Source of the DNA: Streptomyces sp. NBC_00663
GTDB taxonomy: Bacteria; Actinomycetota; Actinomycetes; Streptomycetales; Streptomycetaceae
Length of the DNA stretch: 64,000 bases
Direction of reading: 5' to 3'
Assembly: GCF_036226885.1 (NCBI RefSeq)
Contig: NZ_CP109027.1
Span: forward strand, 8,990,001 to 9,054,000
Shown here: piece after piece, positions 50,162 to 58,514 of the stretch
Position numbering within the stretch: the first letter of the stretch is position 1
Layout of the letters: the number at the start of each line of letters is the position of its first letter
The notes under the pieces: generated by a model
Database searches by the model: none
The model's input: the letters and a program-made list of their open reading frames with translations, nothing else
What the model was told of the DNA's origin: nothing
Translations under genes and position numbers: made by a program

Positions 50162-50302
50162 CGCTCACCCCCGGGGCCGGGCGCGCGCACCCGGATCCGC
50201 GGCGCAGGCAACCTGAGGTCTGCGTGCGGGGTGTTACTGGGAGGAGCTCACGCGCGCCTGACCTGCGCGCGGCAGCGGAACGAAAAATCGGGGGAACTCA
50301 GG

Positions 50303-50893
50303 GTGCGCGCGATCACCAGCCCTTGTACACCCACCGCCGATCGAAGAGAGGCGGTACAGGACGTGGACCGGGAACGGGGGGACAGTCCGCGGGACTTCGA
50401 GACGTACGCCGCCGTGCGGTGGCCGCGGCTGCTGCGTACGGCGTATCTGCTGACGAACGGGGACCATCACGAGGCGGAGGACCTCGTCCAGGTGACGCTG
50501 GCGAAGGTGTATCTGCGCTGGCACCACATACGCACGCTGGACGCGCCCGATCAGTACGTGCGACGCGCGCTGATCAACAACAACACGACCCGGCAGCGCA
50601 AACGGCGGGTCGTGCAACTCCTCACCCCCCACCTGCCCGAGCAGCGCGGCCCGTCCGGATGCGAGAACTACGAGACCCGCTCGGAGCTGTTCGACGCGCT
50701 CGCCACGTTGCCGCCCCGTCAGCGAGCCATCGTCGTGCTCCGCTACTGGGAGTGCCTGAGCGAACAGCAGACGGCGGACCTCCTCGGCTGCTCCGTCGGC
50801 ACCGTGAAGAGCCAGGCCAGCCGGGCGCTGAAGAAGCTGCGTTCGAGCGCGGTCCTGTCCGAGTACGCCGACACCATGACCCACGGGGAGTAG
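50303..50893 (+). CDS. SigE-family ECF sigma factor
   Basis: About 196 residues of an actinobacterial SigE-type sigma factor: region 2 (FETYAAVRWPRLLRTAYLLT, DHHEAEDLVQVTLAKVYLRW) and region 4 (LATLPPRQRAIVVLRYWECL, LLGCSVGTVKSQASRALKKL). GTG 50303 has GGGGGA upstream and is preferred; GTG 50363, nearer the usual start of the family, is also possible. It is followed 4 bp after its stop by a membrane protein, the usual anti-sigma-like partner. Confidence 0.88.
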   Translation: MRAITSPCTPTADRREAVQDVDRERGDSPRDFETYAAVRWPRLLRTAYLLTNGDHHEAEDLVQVTLAKVYLRWHHIRTLDAPDQYVRRALINNNTTRQRKRRVVQLLTPHLPEQRGPSGCENYETRSELFDALATLPPRQRAIVVLRYWECLSEQQTADLLGCSVGTVKSQASRALKKLRSSAVLSEYADTMTHGE

Positions 50894-50897
50894 GGGA

Positions 50898-51638
50898 GTG
50901 TCAGACATGCAGGCCGACCTCTCGCCGCAGCCGCCACGGCCCGAGCTGTGGCGGGCGCTGGACGAGGCCGCCCGGGGCTGCGCCCCCACGGCGTTCCCGA
51001 AGGACCGTGTCGTACGCCGGGCCGCGGCCATCAGACGCCGCCGCAGGCTGGCGACCTTTTCGCTGGCCGCGCTGCTGCTGACCCCGGCGGCCGGCAAGCT
51101 GGCCCTCGACCAGGAGCCCGCGTCCTCCCACGCGGTCACCGGAGCCGACCGGCAGCGGTCCTCACGGCCCTCCGCCTCCCCCGGGACGGCCGACGTCCGG
51201 TCCCCGGTGCGCGTCGTACGGCCCGGAGAGCGGATCGATGTCGGACTCGGTGTCTGGTATCTGCTGAAGCAGCGGGAGTTCTGCCCGAAGCACCCGATCG
51301 AGAAGCGACCGAGCTGTGTGGGGCCACTGGACCAGGAGCAGCCGGGCACCGAACCCATGACCCTCAACTGGTACCCGTTCCCCAAGGGGGTGGTGACCGT
51401 GCTCGCCTACACCGGGAAGACGCCGGCCGCCCGCATCACGATGACGGACGACGGCCGCACCACCGTGCTCCCCATCGTGCGGCTGTCCGGAGAGCCCGCC
51501 TATGTGAGTTCCCACGCCGTCAGCTCCCCCGTCGAAGGGAGCTACGAGAACAGCGCCGAGGGCTCGAAGTCGTTGGGCCTGCCCGTCTTCCGCGTCTACG
51601 GGGCCGACGGCGAGGAACTGGCGGAAATCGGGGGATGA
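50898..51638 (+). CDS. Membrane partner of the SigE-family sigma factor
   Basis: A 246-residue protein with a cytoplasmic N-terminal helix (residues 1-50, WRALDEAARGCAPTAFPKDR, RRRR cluster), one membrane segment (about 52-72) and an extracytoplasmic domain of about 170 residues with two Cys (REFCPKHPIEKRPSC). Such proteins accompany SigE-family sigma factors in Streptomyces and are presumed regulators. GTG start 4 bp after the sigma stop supports coupling. No direct anti-sigma motif is seen. Confidence 0.78.
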   Translation: MSDMQADLSPQPPRPELWRALDEAARGCAPTAFPKDRVVRRAAAIRRRRRLATFSLAALLLTPAAGKLALDQEPASSHAVTGADRQRSSRPSASPGTADVRSPVRVVRPGERIDVGLGVWYLLKQREFCPKHPIEKRPSCVGPLDQEQPGTEPMTLNWYPFPKGVVTVLAYTGKTPAARITMTDDGRTTVLPIVRLSGEPAYVSSHAVSSPVEGSYENSAEGSKSLGLPVFRVYGADGEELAEIGG

Positions 51639-51699
51639 CCGGCCACGGGCGTGTGCGCGGCTGCCGGTACATCCGGGCCGTGCCCTTAATGTCGACGGC

Positions 51700-52134
51700 A
51701 TGACCGACAACCCCGTGCGTACCGTCACCGTCGAGCGAACCAGTACCGGCCACTTCACCGCGACCAACACCCGCGGCGGCACCGTCAGCTTCGGTACCGG
51801 TGCCGACGGCGACACCCAATTCACCCCCGTGGAACTGCTGCTGGCGGCGCTCGGCGGCTGTACGGCCGTGGACGTGGACATCGCGACCAGCCGTCACGCG
51901 GAGCCCGCCGAGTTCTCCGTGGCGGTCGCCGGCAACAAGGTCGGCGACGACCTCGGCAACCGGCTGACCGACCTCACGGTCACCTTCTCGGTCACGTTCC
52001 CGGACGGCGAGGGCGCCGACCGGGCGCGTGCGATTCTTCCCCGGGCGGTCAAGACGTCCCACGACCGGCTCTGCACGGTCAGCCGCACGGTGGAGATCGG
52101 TACGCCCGTGACGGCGACGGTCGAGGACGCCTGA
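51700..52134 (+). CDS. OsmC-family peroxiredoxin-like protein
   Basis: A 144-residue OsmC/Ohr-fold protein: FTPVELLLAALGGCTAVDVD carries the first redox Cys, and KTSHDRLCTVSRTVEIG the second. OsmC proteins reduce organic hydroperoxides and work as dimers in the cytoplasm. The start ATG lies 62 bp after the membrane-protein gene, so it may be under separate control. A strong terminator follows. Confidence 0.9.
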   Translation: MTDNPVRTVTVERTSTGHFTATNTRGGTVSFGTGADGDTQFTPVELLLAALGGCTAVDVDIATSRHAEPAEFSVAVAGNKVGDDLGNRLTDLTVTFSVTFPDGEGADRARAILPRAVKTSHDRLCTVSRTVEIGTPVTATVEDA

Positions 52135-52159
52135 CCGCGCGTCGCGGCGCCCGAGTGCC

Positions 52160-52193
52160 GAGGGCCGCACCCCGGGTTCGGGGTGCGGCCCTC
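52160..52193. terminator. Bidirectional hairpin terminator
   Basis: Perfect 14-bp stem (GAGGGCCGCACCCC / GGGGTGCGGCCCTC) with loop GGGTTC, exactly between the convergent OsmC and VOC genes. Confidence 0.75.
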
Positions 52194-52204
52194 AACACGT
52201 GGGG

Positions 52205-52594
52205 TTACTCGCCCCAGCCACCGTAGGGAACGGTGATGAGTTCCATGGCGTGGCCCGACGGGTCCATGAAGTACACCCCGCGGCCACCGTCATGGTGGTT
52301 GATGGTTCCGGGCTGCTGCCGCATGGGGTCGGCGTAGTGCTCGATGCCGCGCTCGCGGATTTGCGCGTACGCCGCGTCGAACTCCTCCTCGGAGATCAGG
52401 AAGGCGTAGTGCTGGGGGGTGATCTTCTCCGCGGGGATCGTGGCGAAGTCGAGCGTGACGCCGTTGCTGAGGGCGATCGCGATGAACGGGCCCCACTCGG
52501 TGGTGATCTCAAGACCCAGCAGGCCGGCGAAGAACTCGGCCGACTCCCGGTTGTCCCGGGCGTGCACGATGGTGTGGTTCAACTGAACGGACAA
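52205..52594 (-). CDS. VOC-family protein with TTG start
   Basis: A 129-residue VOC-fold protein: SVQLNHTIVHARDNRESAEF, FAGLLGLEITTEWGPFIAIA, RGVYFMDPSGHAMELITVPY with the typical C-terminal Glu ligand strand. Resembles small glyoxalase/dioxygenase-like proteins found in many Streptomyces, substrate unknown. The start is taken as TTG 52594, since GGAGGC lies 7 nt upstream; earlier in-frame codons would not add a sensible N-terminus. A short hairpin overlaps the ribosome site. Confidence 0.82.
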   Translation of the reverse strand: MSVQLNHTIVHARDNRESAEFFAGLLGLEITTEWGPFIAIALSNGVTLDFATIPAEKITPQHYAFLISEEEFDAAYAQIRERGIEHYADPMRQQPGTINHHDGGRGVYFMDPSGHAMELITVPYGGWGE

Positions 52595-52714
52595 GGAATG
52601 CCTCCGAAGGCATCTCCCGACACCTCCATGCCTCACCCAGCCGGTGACCGACACGCGATGTCGCCGATCATCCTAGCCAACATCCCGCCGCCGGTCCGAA
52701 CATCGTACGGCGGG

Positions 52715-54520
52715 CTACTCCACGAGTTCCCAGTCCTGTGAACCGTCCGACGCGGCGCTTTGCAGGGTGAGCGGGGCGTCGGCGGAGGCTCCGGTCAGAT
52801 ACAGGCTCGGGTTCTTGACCGACTGGAGTCTGTAGAAACCGTCGGCGGTCCTGACGAGGTTCCAGCTGCCGGTGGAGCTGTTGTCGACCCACTGGCCGAT
52901 CCGCTGTCCGGCGGTGGCGTTGCCCGTCCAGATCGCCGCCGCACGGCCCCCCGCCTTGTTCAGCAGACTGACGCCGCCGTTCGGCTCGGTCACCGTGTGC
53001 CAGAACTGGGTGTCCGGATCGCCGGCGGAGCCGGCGTCCTCCAGACGGACGTCGGGCACGTCCCCGTTCCCGAGATTGGCGTCGTTGGTCTTGTTGCCGG
53101 TGCCGATCACCTGGTCGGTCCTGCGGTTCACCAACTGGAAGTAGGCGCCCGCGGAGTGCCCGAGGTCGACTTCCGCGAAGGCGATGGTCGACGTGCCCTG
53201 GTTGTTGAGGATCGCGACCCGGCCCGTGCCGTCCACGTACTGGAGATCGCGGCTGTAGCCCGCCTGGGACGTGGTCTGGTACTCCTTCCAGACGCCGTCG
53301 CCGCGACCGCCGTCGTTGACCCAGACGCTGCCGCTTCCGGCCGCGTTGTAGACCAGGCGCCCGCCGGGCAGCCGGACGAGGACCGGGCTGCCGCCGGTGG
53401 CGAGGGGACGGCTGCCGGGGTCGACCGGCAGCGAGGTGACGGCGTCGCCCGTGGGGGAGCCGGTGAAGAACGTCAACGGGTCGGCGGCGAGCCGGTACCG
53501 GGTGTTGGCGCCACCGCCCCAGTACTCGTACGTCAGCAGCCACTTGCCGTCCGTCGTCCGTACGACGTTCGCCATCCCCGGCCGCCCGCCGCCGATCTCC
53601 TTCTTGCCGCCACCCATGTCCTGGGTGAGCCCGGCGATGTCGACGACGGGGCTGCTCCACTGGGCGCTGCGGCCGTCCCAGGTCTTGTGGGCGAGGATCT
53701 GGCCGTGCGAGTCGGGGGCGGTGTCGTTGGCGGGGTCCAGGGTGGGGACGCCGGTGACCGGGTCGAAGCCGGTGTAGTCGTTCTCGTCGGAGTAGTAGCA
53801 GACCAACTTGCCCTTGTGGACCATCAGATACGGCTCCCAAACCGGGTCCACCTGCCTGGTCGTGTTCGCCGTCGCGACGTTCTGTCCGATCGCGCCCGCG
53901 CTGCCGCCCTGCCAGCCGCCCGTGGCGATGACGTTGACGACGTTCCAGGTCGCGCCGCTGTCGGTGCTGGAGTACAGGGCGATCGCCAGGTCGCTGCGGT
54001 CGCCGTCGTTGGACGGGGTCCAGTTCGGGTCGGCGGCCTTGTGCTCCTTGTAGTAGGCGTCGTCACCGGAGACGACGCTCGCGAGGAGCAGGGTGCCCTG
54101 TCTCAGGTTCCCGACGTCCTGCGGGAGCGCATAGAGGTAGGGGTTGGTCCAATTGCTCGTGTACTTGGCGTACTTGGGGTCACTGGAGAGGTACGCCGGC
54201 GCCTTCACCTCGGACAGCGGCTGCCAGGACGTGCCGTGGTCGTCGGTCTTGTAGACGGGCAGGGTCTGCCGGTCGGCGGAGCCGGTCGCCGACACGACCG
54301 TCGACTTCTCGAACGAGGCGACGAGGCGCCCGCCCGGCAGTTGCGCCGACTTCGGGTAGACGGCGCAGTTGCCCCGCCCCTTCAGACACGGTTCGCTGCC
54401 GAGCTGGTACAGGACGCCGCCCGTCGGGTTGTACGCGTGGGCACTGGCCATGGGTATCGCCAGCAGCGCCGACGCGGCCAGGACGGTGCCGAGTGCCTGG
54501 ACCGGACGTCTTCTGTGCAT
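52715..54520 (-). CDS. Secreted BNR/sialidase-fold hydrolase with ricin-type lectin domain
   Basis: A 601-residue exported enzyme. Signal peptide (RRPVQALGTVLAASALLAIP, cleavage after AHA), then a six-bladed BNR/sialidase-like propeller (about 35-410) with AQLPGGRLVASFEKSTV, TDDHGTSWQPL and SSTDSGATWNVV repeats. VDPVWEPYLMVHKGKLVCYY and RPGMANVVRTTDGKWLLTYE resemble GH93 exo-arabinanases more than true sialidases. The C-terminal 140 residues form a ricin B lectin-like domain (QFWHTV, SWNLV, QDWELV), probably binding polysaccharide. GGAGGAG precedes the ATG. It sits in a beta-galactosidase/sugar-transport operon. Confidence 0.82.
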   Translation of the reverse strand: MHRRRPVQALGTVLAASALLAIPMASAHAYNPTGGVLYQLGSEPCLKGRGNCAVYPKSAQLPGGRLVASFEKSTVVSATGSADRQTLPVYKTDDHGTSWQPLSEVKAPAYLSSDPKYAKYTSNWTNPYLYALPQDVGNLRQGTLLLASVVSGDDAYYKEHKAADPNWTPSNDGDRSDLAIALYSSTDSGATWNVVNVIATGGWQGGSAGAIGQNVATANTTRQVDPVWEPYLMVHKGKLVCYYSDENDYTGFDPVTGVPTLDPANDTAPDSHGQILAHKTWDGRSAQWSSPVVDIAGLTQDMGGGKKEIGGGRPGMANVVRTTDGKWLLTYEYWGGGANTRYRLAADPLTFFTGSPTGDAVTSLPVDPGSRPLATGGSPVLVRLPGGRLVYNAAGSGSVWVNDGGRGDGVWKEYQTTSQAGYSRDLQYVDGTGRVAILNNQGTSTIAFAEVDLGHSAGAYFQLVNRRTDQVIGTGNKTNDANLGNGDVPDVRLEDAGSAGDPDTQFWHTVTEPNGGVSLLNKAGGRAAAIWTGNATAGQRIGQWVDNSSTGSWNLVRTADGFYRLQSVKNPSLYLTGASADAPLTLQSAASDGSQDWELVE

Positions 54521-54552
54521 GTTTCTCCTCCTTGAGGGCCGTGCGGGGGTGG

Positions 54553-56679
54553 TCAGGCGACCAGGACGCGTACGTCCCACGGGCCGAGGTCCAGCGCGGT
54601 CCCGGCGGGGACGGTCGCGCCGGTCAGGACGTCGGTGAGGTCCGACGGGGCCGGCACGGCGACCGGTTGCCAGCTCCAGTTGTGGACGACGTGGACGCGT
54701 CGGCCGTCGGTGGCCGTGGCGGTGGTCGCGGTGACGGAGTCGGGGAGGTCACGCCAGGCTCCGGGCGCCGCCGGTGCCAGCCAGGCGGCCAGTTCCCGGG
54801 CGAAGGCGCGGCCGGGGGCGGTGCCGACGCAGGTGATACGGCCCGCGCCGTGGCGTCGGGTGGTGGCCGCGGGCCAGCGGCCGAAGTGAGGGTGGTCGTA
54901 GGCGGCGAGGACGTCGGCGTCGGCGACGGTCAGACCGTCCGCCCAGCGGGTCGCCGTGGCGTCGGCGGACAGATGCAGGGGGCTGTCGGGTGCGGGGCGC
55001 ACCGGGATGCCCTGGGTGAGGTTGCTGAACTCGTCGTAGGACACGCCCGCGGCCTCGGCGAGACGTCCCGGGGCGCGTTCGGCGCGGGCGCGGGCCTCGT
55101 GGTCGGCGTAGCCGGTGCGGGGGCCGAGGACGAGGTGGCCACCGGCGTGGGCATAGGCGGCGAGCCAGTCGAGGGTGGAGTCGGCGGCGAGGTACAGGGC
55201 CGGGACGACGAGCACGGGATGGCGGAGCACGGCGTCCTCGGGGCTCAGGCCCTCCCGTTCTCCTTCCGGGTCGTGGAGTTGGCGGGCGTGGACGATGCGC
55301 ACCTGGCGTCCGGCCTCGAACGCGCCGCGGTAGAACGGGTCGAAGAAGCGGTGATAGGCCGCCGGGTCCGGGGTGCCGTCCGGCTGGGCCAGCGGCGGGT
55401 ACTTCTGCATCAGCCACTTGCTGGGCGTCGAGTACACCATCGTGATGTCCGCGTCCGGCTCCAGCCCGGCGACGAGCGGTCCTGCGGTCTCGAACTCGGC
55501 GCCCAGACGGGCCAGTTCGGCGTACGTCCGCCCCGGCTGGCCGGTGTGCGGGAGGATGCCGCCCCAGTAGGTCTCGGCGCCGAAGTGCAGCGTGTGCCAG
55601 TGCCAGTACTCGATCATGCGGGCGCCGCGGGCGACCAGTGCCCAGGCCGCCTGACGCCACTGTCCGTCGTAGCCGGGGCGGTTGTCCCACGGGAAGCCGA
55701 TGGAGCCGGCGTTGGTCTCGGTGACCAGGAACGGCTCCTGGCGGGAGGAGAACATCCAGTCGGCGGTCTGGTACAGCGCCCACACGCCGGTGGTCTTCCA
55801 GATCTGCTCGTGCGAGTCCGGCGTGGGATCGGGCAGGCGCAGGCCGTCCTGCATGTCGTAGTACGGGTTGCCGGAGGCGATGTCGAGGCGGTCGGTGAGT
55901 TCGTCGTCCGCCACGCCGGGGCGGGTGTAGGAGATGCAGGTGGTGACGAACTGCTCGGGGGAGGCGTACTCGCGGACGATGTCGGCCTGCCAGCCGATGA
56001 ACTCGGTGACCTGCTGGGCCTGGAACTCCCGCCAGGCGACGTCGTACTGGGGCTGCTGGTTGTCGTCCGGCCTCCAGAGGTCGGCCCAGGTGGACAGGCG
56101 GTGGGACCAGTAGACCAGGCCCCACTCACGGTTGAGGGTCTCGACGTCGCCGTACTTGTCGCGCAGATGGTCGACGAAGCGCTGGAAGACGCCGTGGTTG
56201 TGGAAGAGGTGGAGGCCGGGCTCGTTGTCGACCTGGAAGCCGATGACCGCCGGGTGGTCGGCGTACCGGGCGACGATCTCGCGGATGACCCGCTCGGCGT
56301 GGAACCGGAACGCCGGGTGGGTGAAGTCGGCCTCCTGCCGCCCGCCCCAGCCGAACCGCTCGCCGGTCCGGCCCTCGCCGGTGATCTCCGGGTACTGGCG
56401 GGCCAGCCACGGCGGCACCGCGTAGGTCGGGGTGCCGAGGACGACGGAGATGCCGCGCTCGTGGGCGCCGTCCAGCACCGGTCGCAGCCAGTCGAGTTCG
56501 AAGCGGCCGTTCGCGGGCTCCCAGGTCGACCACACCGACTCGCCGACCCGGATCACGCTGACATGGGCGTCGGCCATCAGGTCCAGGTCGGTCTTGAGGC
56601 GTTCGGCGGGGTGGGGGTGGGGCTGGTACTCGTGGTAGTACGCGGCGCCGAACAGGACGCGGGCAGGCAGAGCCGCCAT
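54553..56679 (-). CDS. GH42 beta-galactosidase
   Basis: A 708-residue GH42 enzyme. The TIM barrel starts FGAAYYHEYQPHPHPAERL; the acid/base Glu is in GFQVDNEPGLHLF and the nucleophile Glu in FLVTETNAGSIGFPW; YWHWHTLHFGAETYW is also typical. A beta-galactosidase trimerisation domain (LAAYAHAGGHLVLGPRTGYA) and a small C-terminal beta domain follow. No signal peptide, so it acts in the cytoplasm on imported galacto-oligosaccharides (GH42 enzymes also accept alpha-L-arabinopyranosides). GGAGG precedes ATG 56679. It lies directly downstream of the permease genes. Confidence 0.93.
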   Translation of the reverse strand: MAALPARVLFGAAYYHEYQPHPHPAERLKTDLDLMADAHVSVIRVGESVWSTWEPANGRFELDWLRPVLDGAHERGISVVLGTPTYAVPPWLARQYPEITGEGRTGERFGWGGRQEADFTHPAFRFHAERVIREIVARYADHPAVIGFQVDNEPGLHLFHNHGVFQRFVDHLRDKYGDVETLNREWGLVYWSHRLSTWADLWRPDDNQQPQYDVAWREFQAQQVTEFIGWQADIVREYASPEQFVTTCISYTRPGVADDELTDRLDIASGNPYYDMQDGLRLPDPTPDSHEQIWKTTGVWALYQTADWMFSSRQEPFLVTETNAGSIGFPWDNRPGYDGQWRQAAWALVARGARMIEYWHWHTLHFGAETYWGGILPHTGQPGRTYAELARLGAEFETAGPLVAGLEPDADITMVYSTPSKWLMQKYPPLAQPDGTPDPAAYHRFFDPFYRGAFEAGRQVRIVHARQLHDPEGEREGLSPEDAVLRHPVLVVPALYLAADSTLDWLAAYAHAGGHLVLGPRTGYADHEARARAERAPGRLAEAAGVSYDEFSNLTQGIPVRPAPDSPLHLSADATATRWADGLTVADADVLAAYDHPHFGRWPAATTRRHGAGRITCVGTAPGRAFARELAAWLAPAAPGAWRDLPDSVTATTATATDGRRVHVVHNWSWQPVAVPAPSDLTDVLTGATVPAGTALDLGPWDVRVLVA

Positions 56680-56708
56680 GAAGGAGACCTCCGAAGGGTG
56701 GTTGAGGG

Positions 56709-57638
56709 TTACTGCTTGACGCCGCCGGCGGCCAGGCCGCTCTGCCAGTAGCGCTGGAGCATCAGGAAGGCCACGACGAGCGGCACGATGGAGAGCAGTG
56801 AGCCGGTCACGACGAGCGCGAGCATGTCGCTGCTGGCACCGGCCCCGCCGTTCTGGGCCTGCGCGGCCCAGGAGGCCAGGCCGACCGTGATCGGGTACAG
56901 ATTCGGGTCGTTGAGCATGATCAGCGGCAGGAAGTAGTTGTTCCAGGTCGCCACGAGCGTGAACAGCAGGACCGTGACCAAGCCGGGGCCCAGCAGCCGC
57001 AGGGCGATCCGGAAGAAGATGCGGGCCTCGCCGGCGCCGTCGATGCGGGCGGCCTCCAGGAGGCTGTCGGGGACGGCGTCGGCCGCGTAGATGCGCATCA
57101 GATAGAGGCCGAACGGGTTGACCAGGGACGGCAGGATGATCGCCCACGGGGTGTTGACCAGGCCGGCCTTCGCGAAGAGCAGATAGGTCGGGATCGCCAG
57201 GGCCGTGGTCGGCACCATGACGGCGCCGAGGACCAGGTTGAAGGCGAGCCGGTCGCCACGGAAGCGGAACTTGGCGAACCCGTAGCCGCCCGCCGCCGCG
57301 AGGAGCGCGGCCCCGAGAGCGCTGACGACGGCGTACAGGGCCGTGTTGAGCAGCCAGTGCACGAAGACGCCGTCGTCCTGGGTGAACGTGGCGTTGATGT
57401 TGGTCAGCAGTTGCGGGGCGTGGGAGAACCACAGGCCGAAGCTGTTGAACAGGTCCTGCGTGCTCTTGGTCGAGGCGATGAGCAGCCAGCACAGGGGGAG
57501 CAGGAAGTAGCCGAGCGCGGCCAGCATGGCGATGGTCAGCGGGGTGCTGCGGCGGGAGCGGCGCCGTGTCCTGCGGGGGGTGGGCTCGGGTGCAGTGGCC
57601 TTGGGGGCGGCGGTGGCCGTGGGGGTCGTGGTCGTCAC
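56709..57638 (-). CDS. Carbohydrate ABC transporter permease, MalG type
   Basis: A 309-residue permease with six membrane helices and the inner-membrane EAA loop (LEAARIDGAGEARIFFRIAL) that docks the ATPase. A polar Thr/Pro-rich N-terminal extension of about 25 residues is unusual. GTG start overlaps the upstream permease stop (GTGA) and follows AGGAGG. No ATPase gene is present; Streptomyces commonly uses the shared MsiK ATPase. Confidence 0.92.
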   Translation of the reverse strand: MTTTTPTATAAPKATAPEPTPRRTRRRSRRSTPLTIAMLAALGYFLLPLCWLLIASTKSTQDLFNSFGLWFSHAPQLLTNINATFTQDDGVFVHWLLNTALYAVVSALGAALLAAAGGYGFAKFRFRGDRLAFNLVLGAVMVPTTALAIPTYLLFAKAGLVNTPWAIILPSLVNPFGLYLMRIYAADAVPDSLLEAARIDGAGEARIFFRIALRLLGPGLVTVLLFTLVATWNNYFLPLIMLNDPNLYPITVGLASWAAQAQNGGAGASSDMLALVVTGSLLSIVPLVVAFLMLQRYWQSGLAAGGVKQ

Positions 57639-58513
57639 GGGGTCCTCCTGCGGTTCGCGGTGAGCAGGACGGCGTAGGAGGCGATCACGATGACGAGACC
57701 GAGGAGGAAGGAGACCGTGGCCGCGTAGTTGACCTGCTGGCCGGTGAAGGCAAGGGAGTAGGCGTAGAGGTTGGCGGTGTAGGAGCTGCTGATGACGTCC
57801 GGGGCGATCTTCATCAGCAGGTTGGGTTCATTGAACAGCTGGAAGCTGCCGATGACGGAGAAGAGCAGGGTGAGCAGCAGGGCGGGCTTGAGCGCGGGGA
57901 GTTTGACGGACCAGGCGATCCGCCAGGCACCCGCTCCGTCCATCGCGGCCGCCTCGTACAGCTCCTGCGGGATCGTGCGCAGGGCGGCGTACAGGATGAT
58001 CATGTTGTAGCCGACGAACTCCCAGGTCACGATGTTGGCGAGACTGCCCAGCATCCAGCCCTCACTGAGGAAGTCCGGTGCGGGCAGCCCGAGGTCGTGG
58101 CTCAGCTGGGCGAACGGGCCGAAGTCCGGCCCGTACAGATAGCCCCATATGAGTGCGGCGACCACGCTGGGCACCGCGTACGGGACGAAGATGCCGAGCC
58201 GGATCACGCGGGCCAGGCGCAGCAGACCGCTGTCGAGGGCGAGCGCGAACAGCAGCGCCAGCAGCAGCATCAACGGCACCTGGATGACGAAGAACAACGC
58301 CACCCGGCCCACACCGTGCAGGAGTTGGGGATCGCCCAGGGCCTGGGTGTAGTTGTCGAGGCCGACGAAGACGTTGCCGCCGATGAGCCGGTTCTGGAAC
58401 AGGCTGAGGTAGGCGGCATAGCCGAGCGGCGCGAGGAAGAGCAGCAGGAACAGCGTCAGGAACGGGGCGACGAACAGCGGCCCCGCCATCCGGCGGCGGC
58501 GAACGGCGGTCAT
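57635..58513 (-). CDS. Carbohydrate ABC transporter permease, MalF type
   Basis: A 292-residue permease with six helices and EAA loop YEAAAMDGAGAWRIAWSVKL. It heads the membrane part of the sugar transporter between the solute-binding lipoprotein (1 bp gap) and the MalG-type permease. The start ATG lies within the tightly spaced operon. Likely substrate is a galactoside or arabino-oligosaccharide, inferred from the GH42 and BNR-fold enzymes. Confidence 0.92.
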   Translation of the reverse strand: MTAVRRRRMAGPLFVAPFLTLFLLLFLAPLGYAAYLSLFQNRLIGGNVFVGLDNYTQALGDPQLLHGVGRVALFFVIQVPLMLLLALLFALALDSGLLRLARVIRLGIFVPYAVPSVVAALIWGYLYGPDFGPFAQLSHDLGLPAPDFLSEGWMLGSLANIVTWEFVGYNMIILYAALRTIPQELYEAAAMDGAGAWRIAWSVKLPALKPALLLTLLFSVIGSFQLFNEPNLLMKIAPDVISSSYTANLYAYSLAFTGQQVNYAATVSFLLGLVIVIASYAVLLTANRRRTP

Positions 58514-58514
58514 C

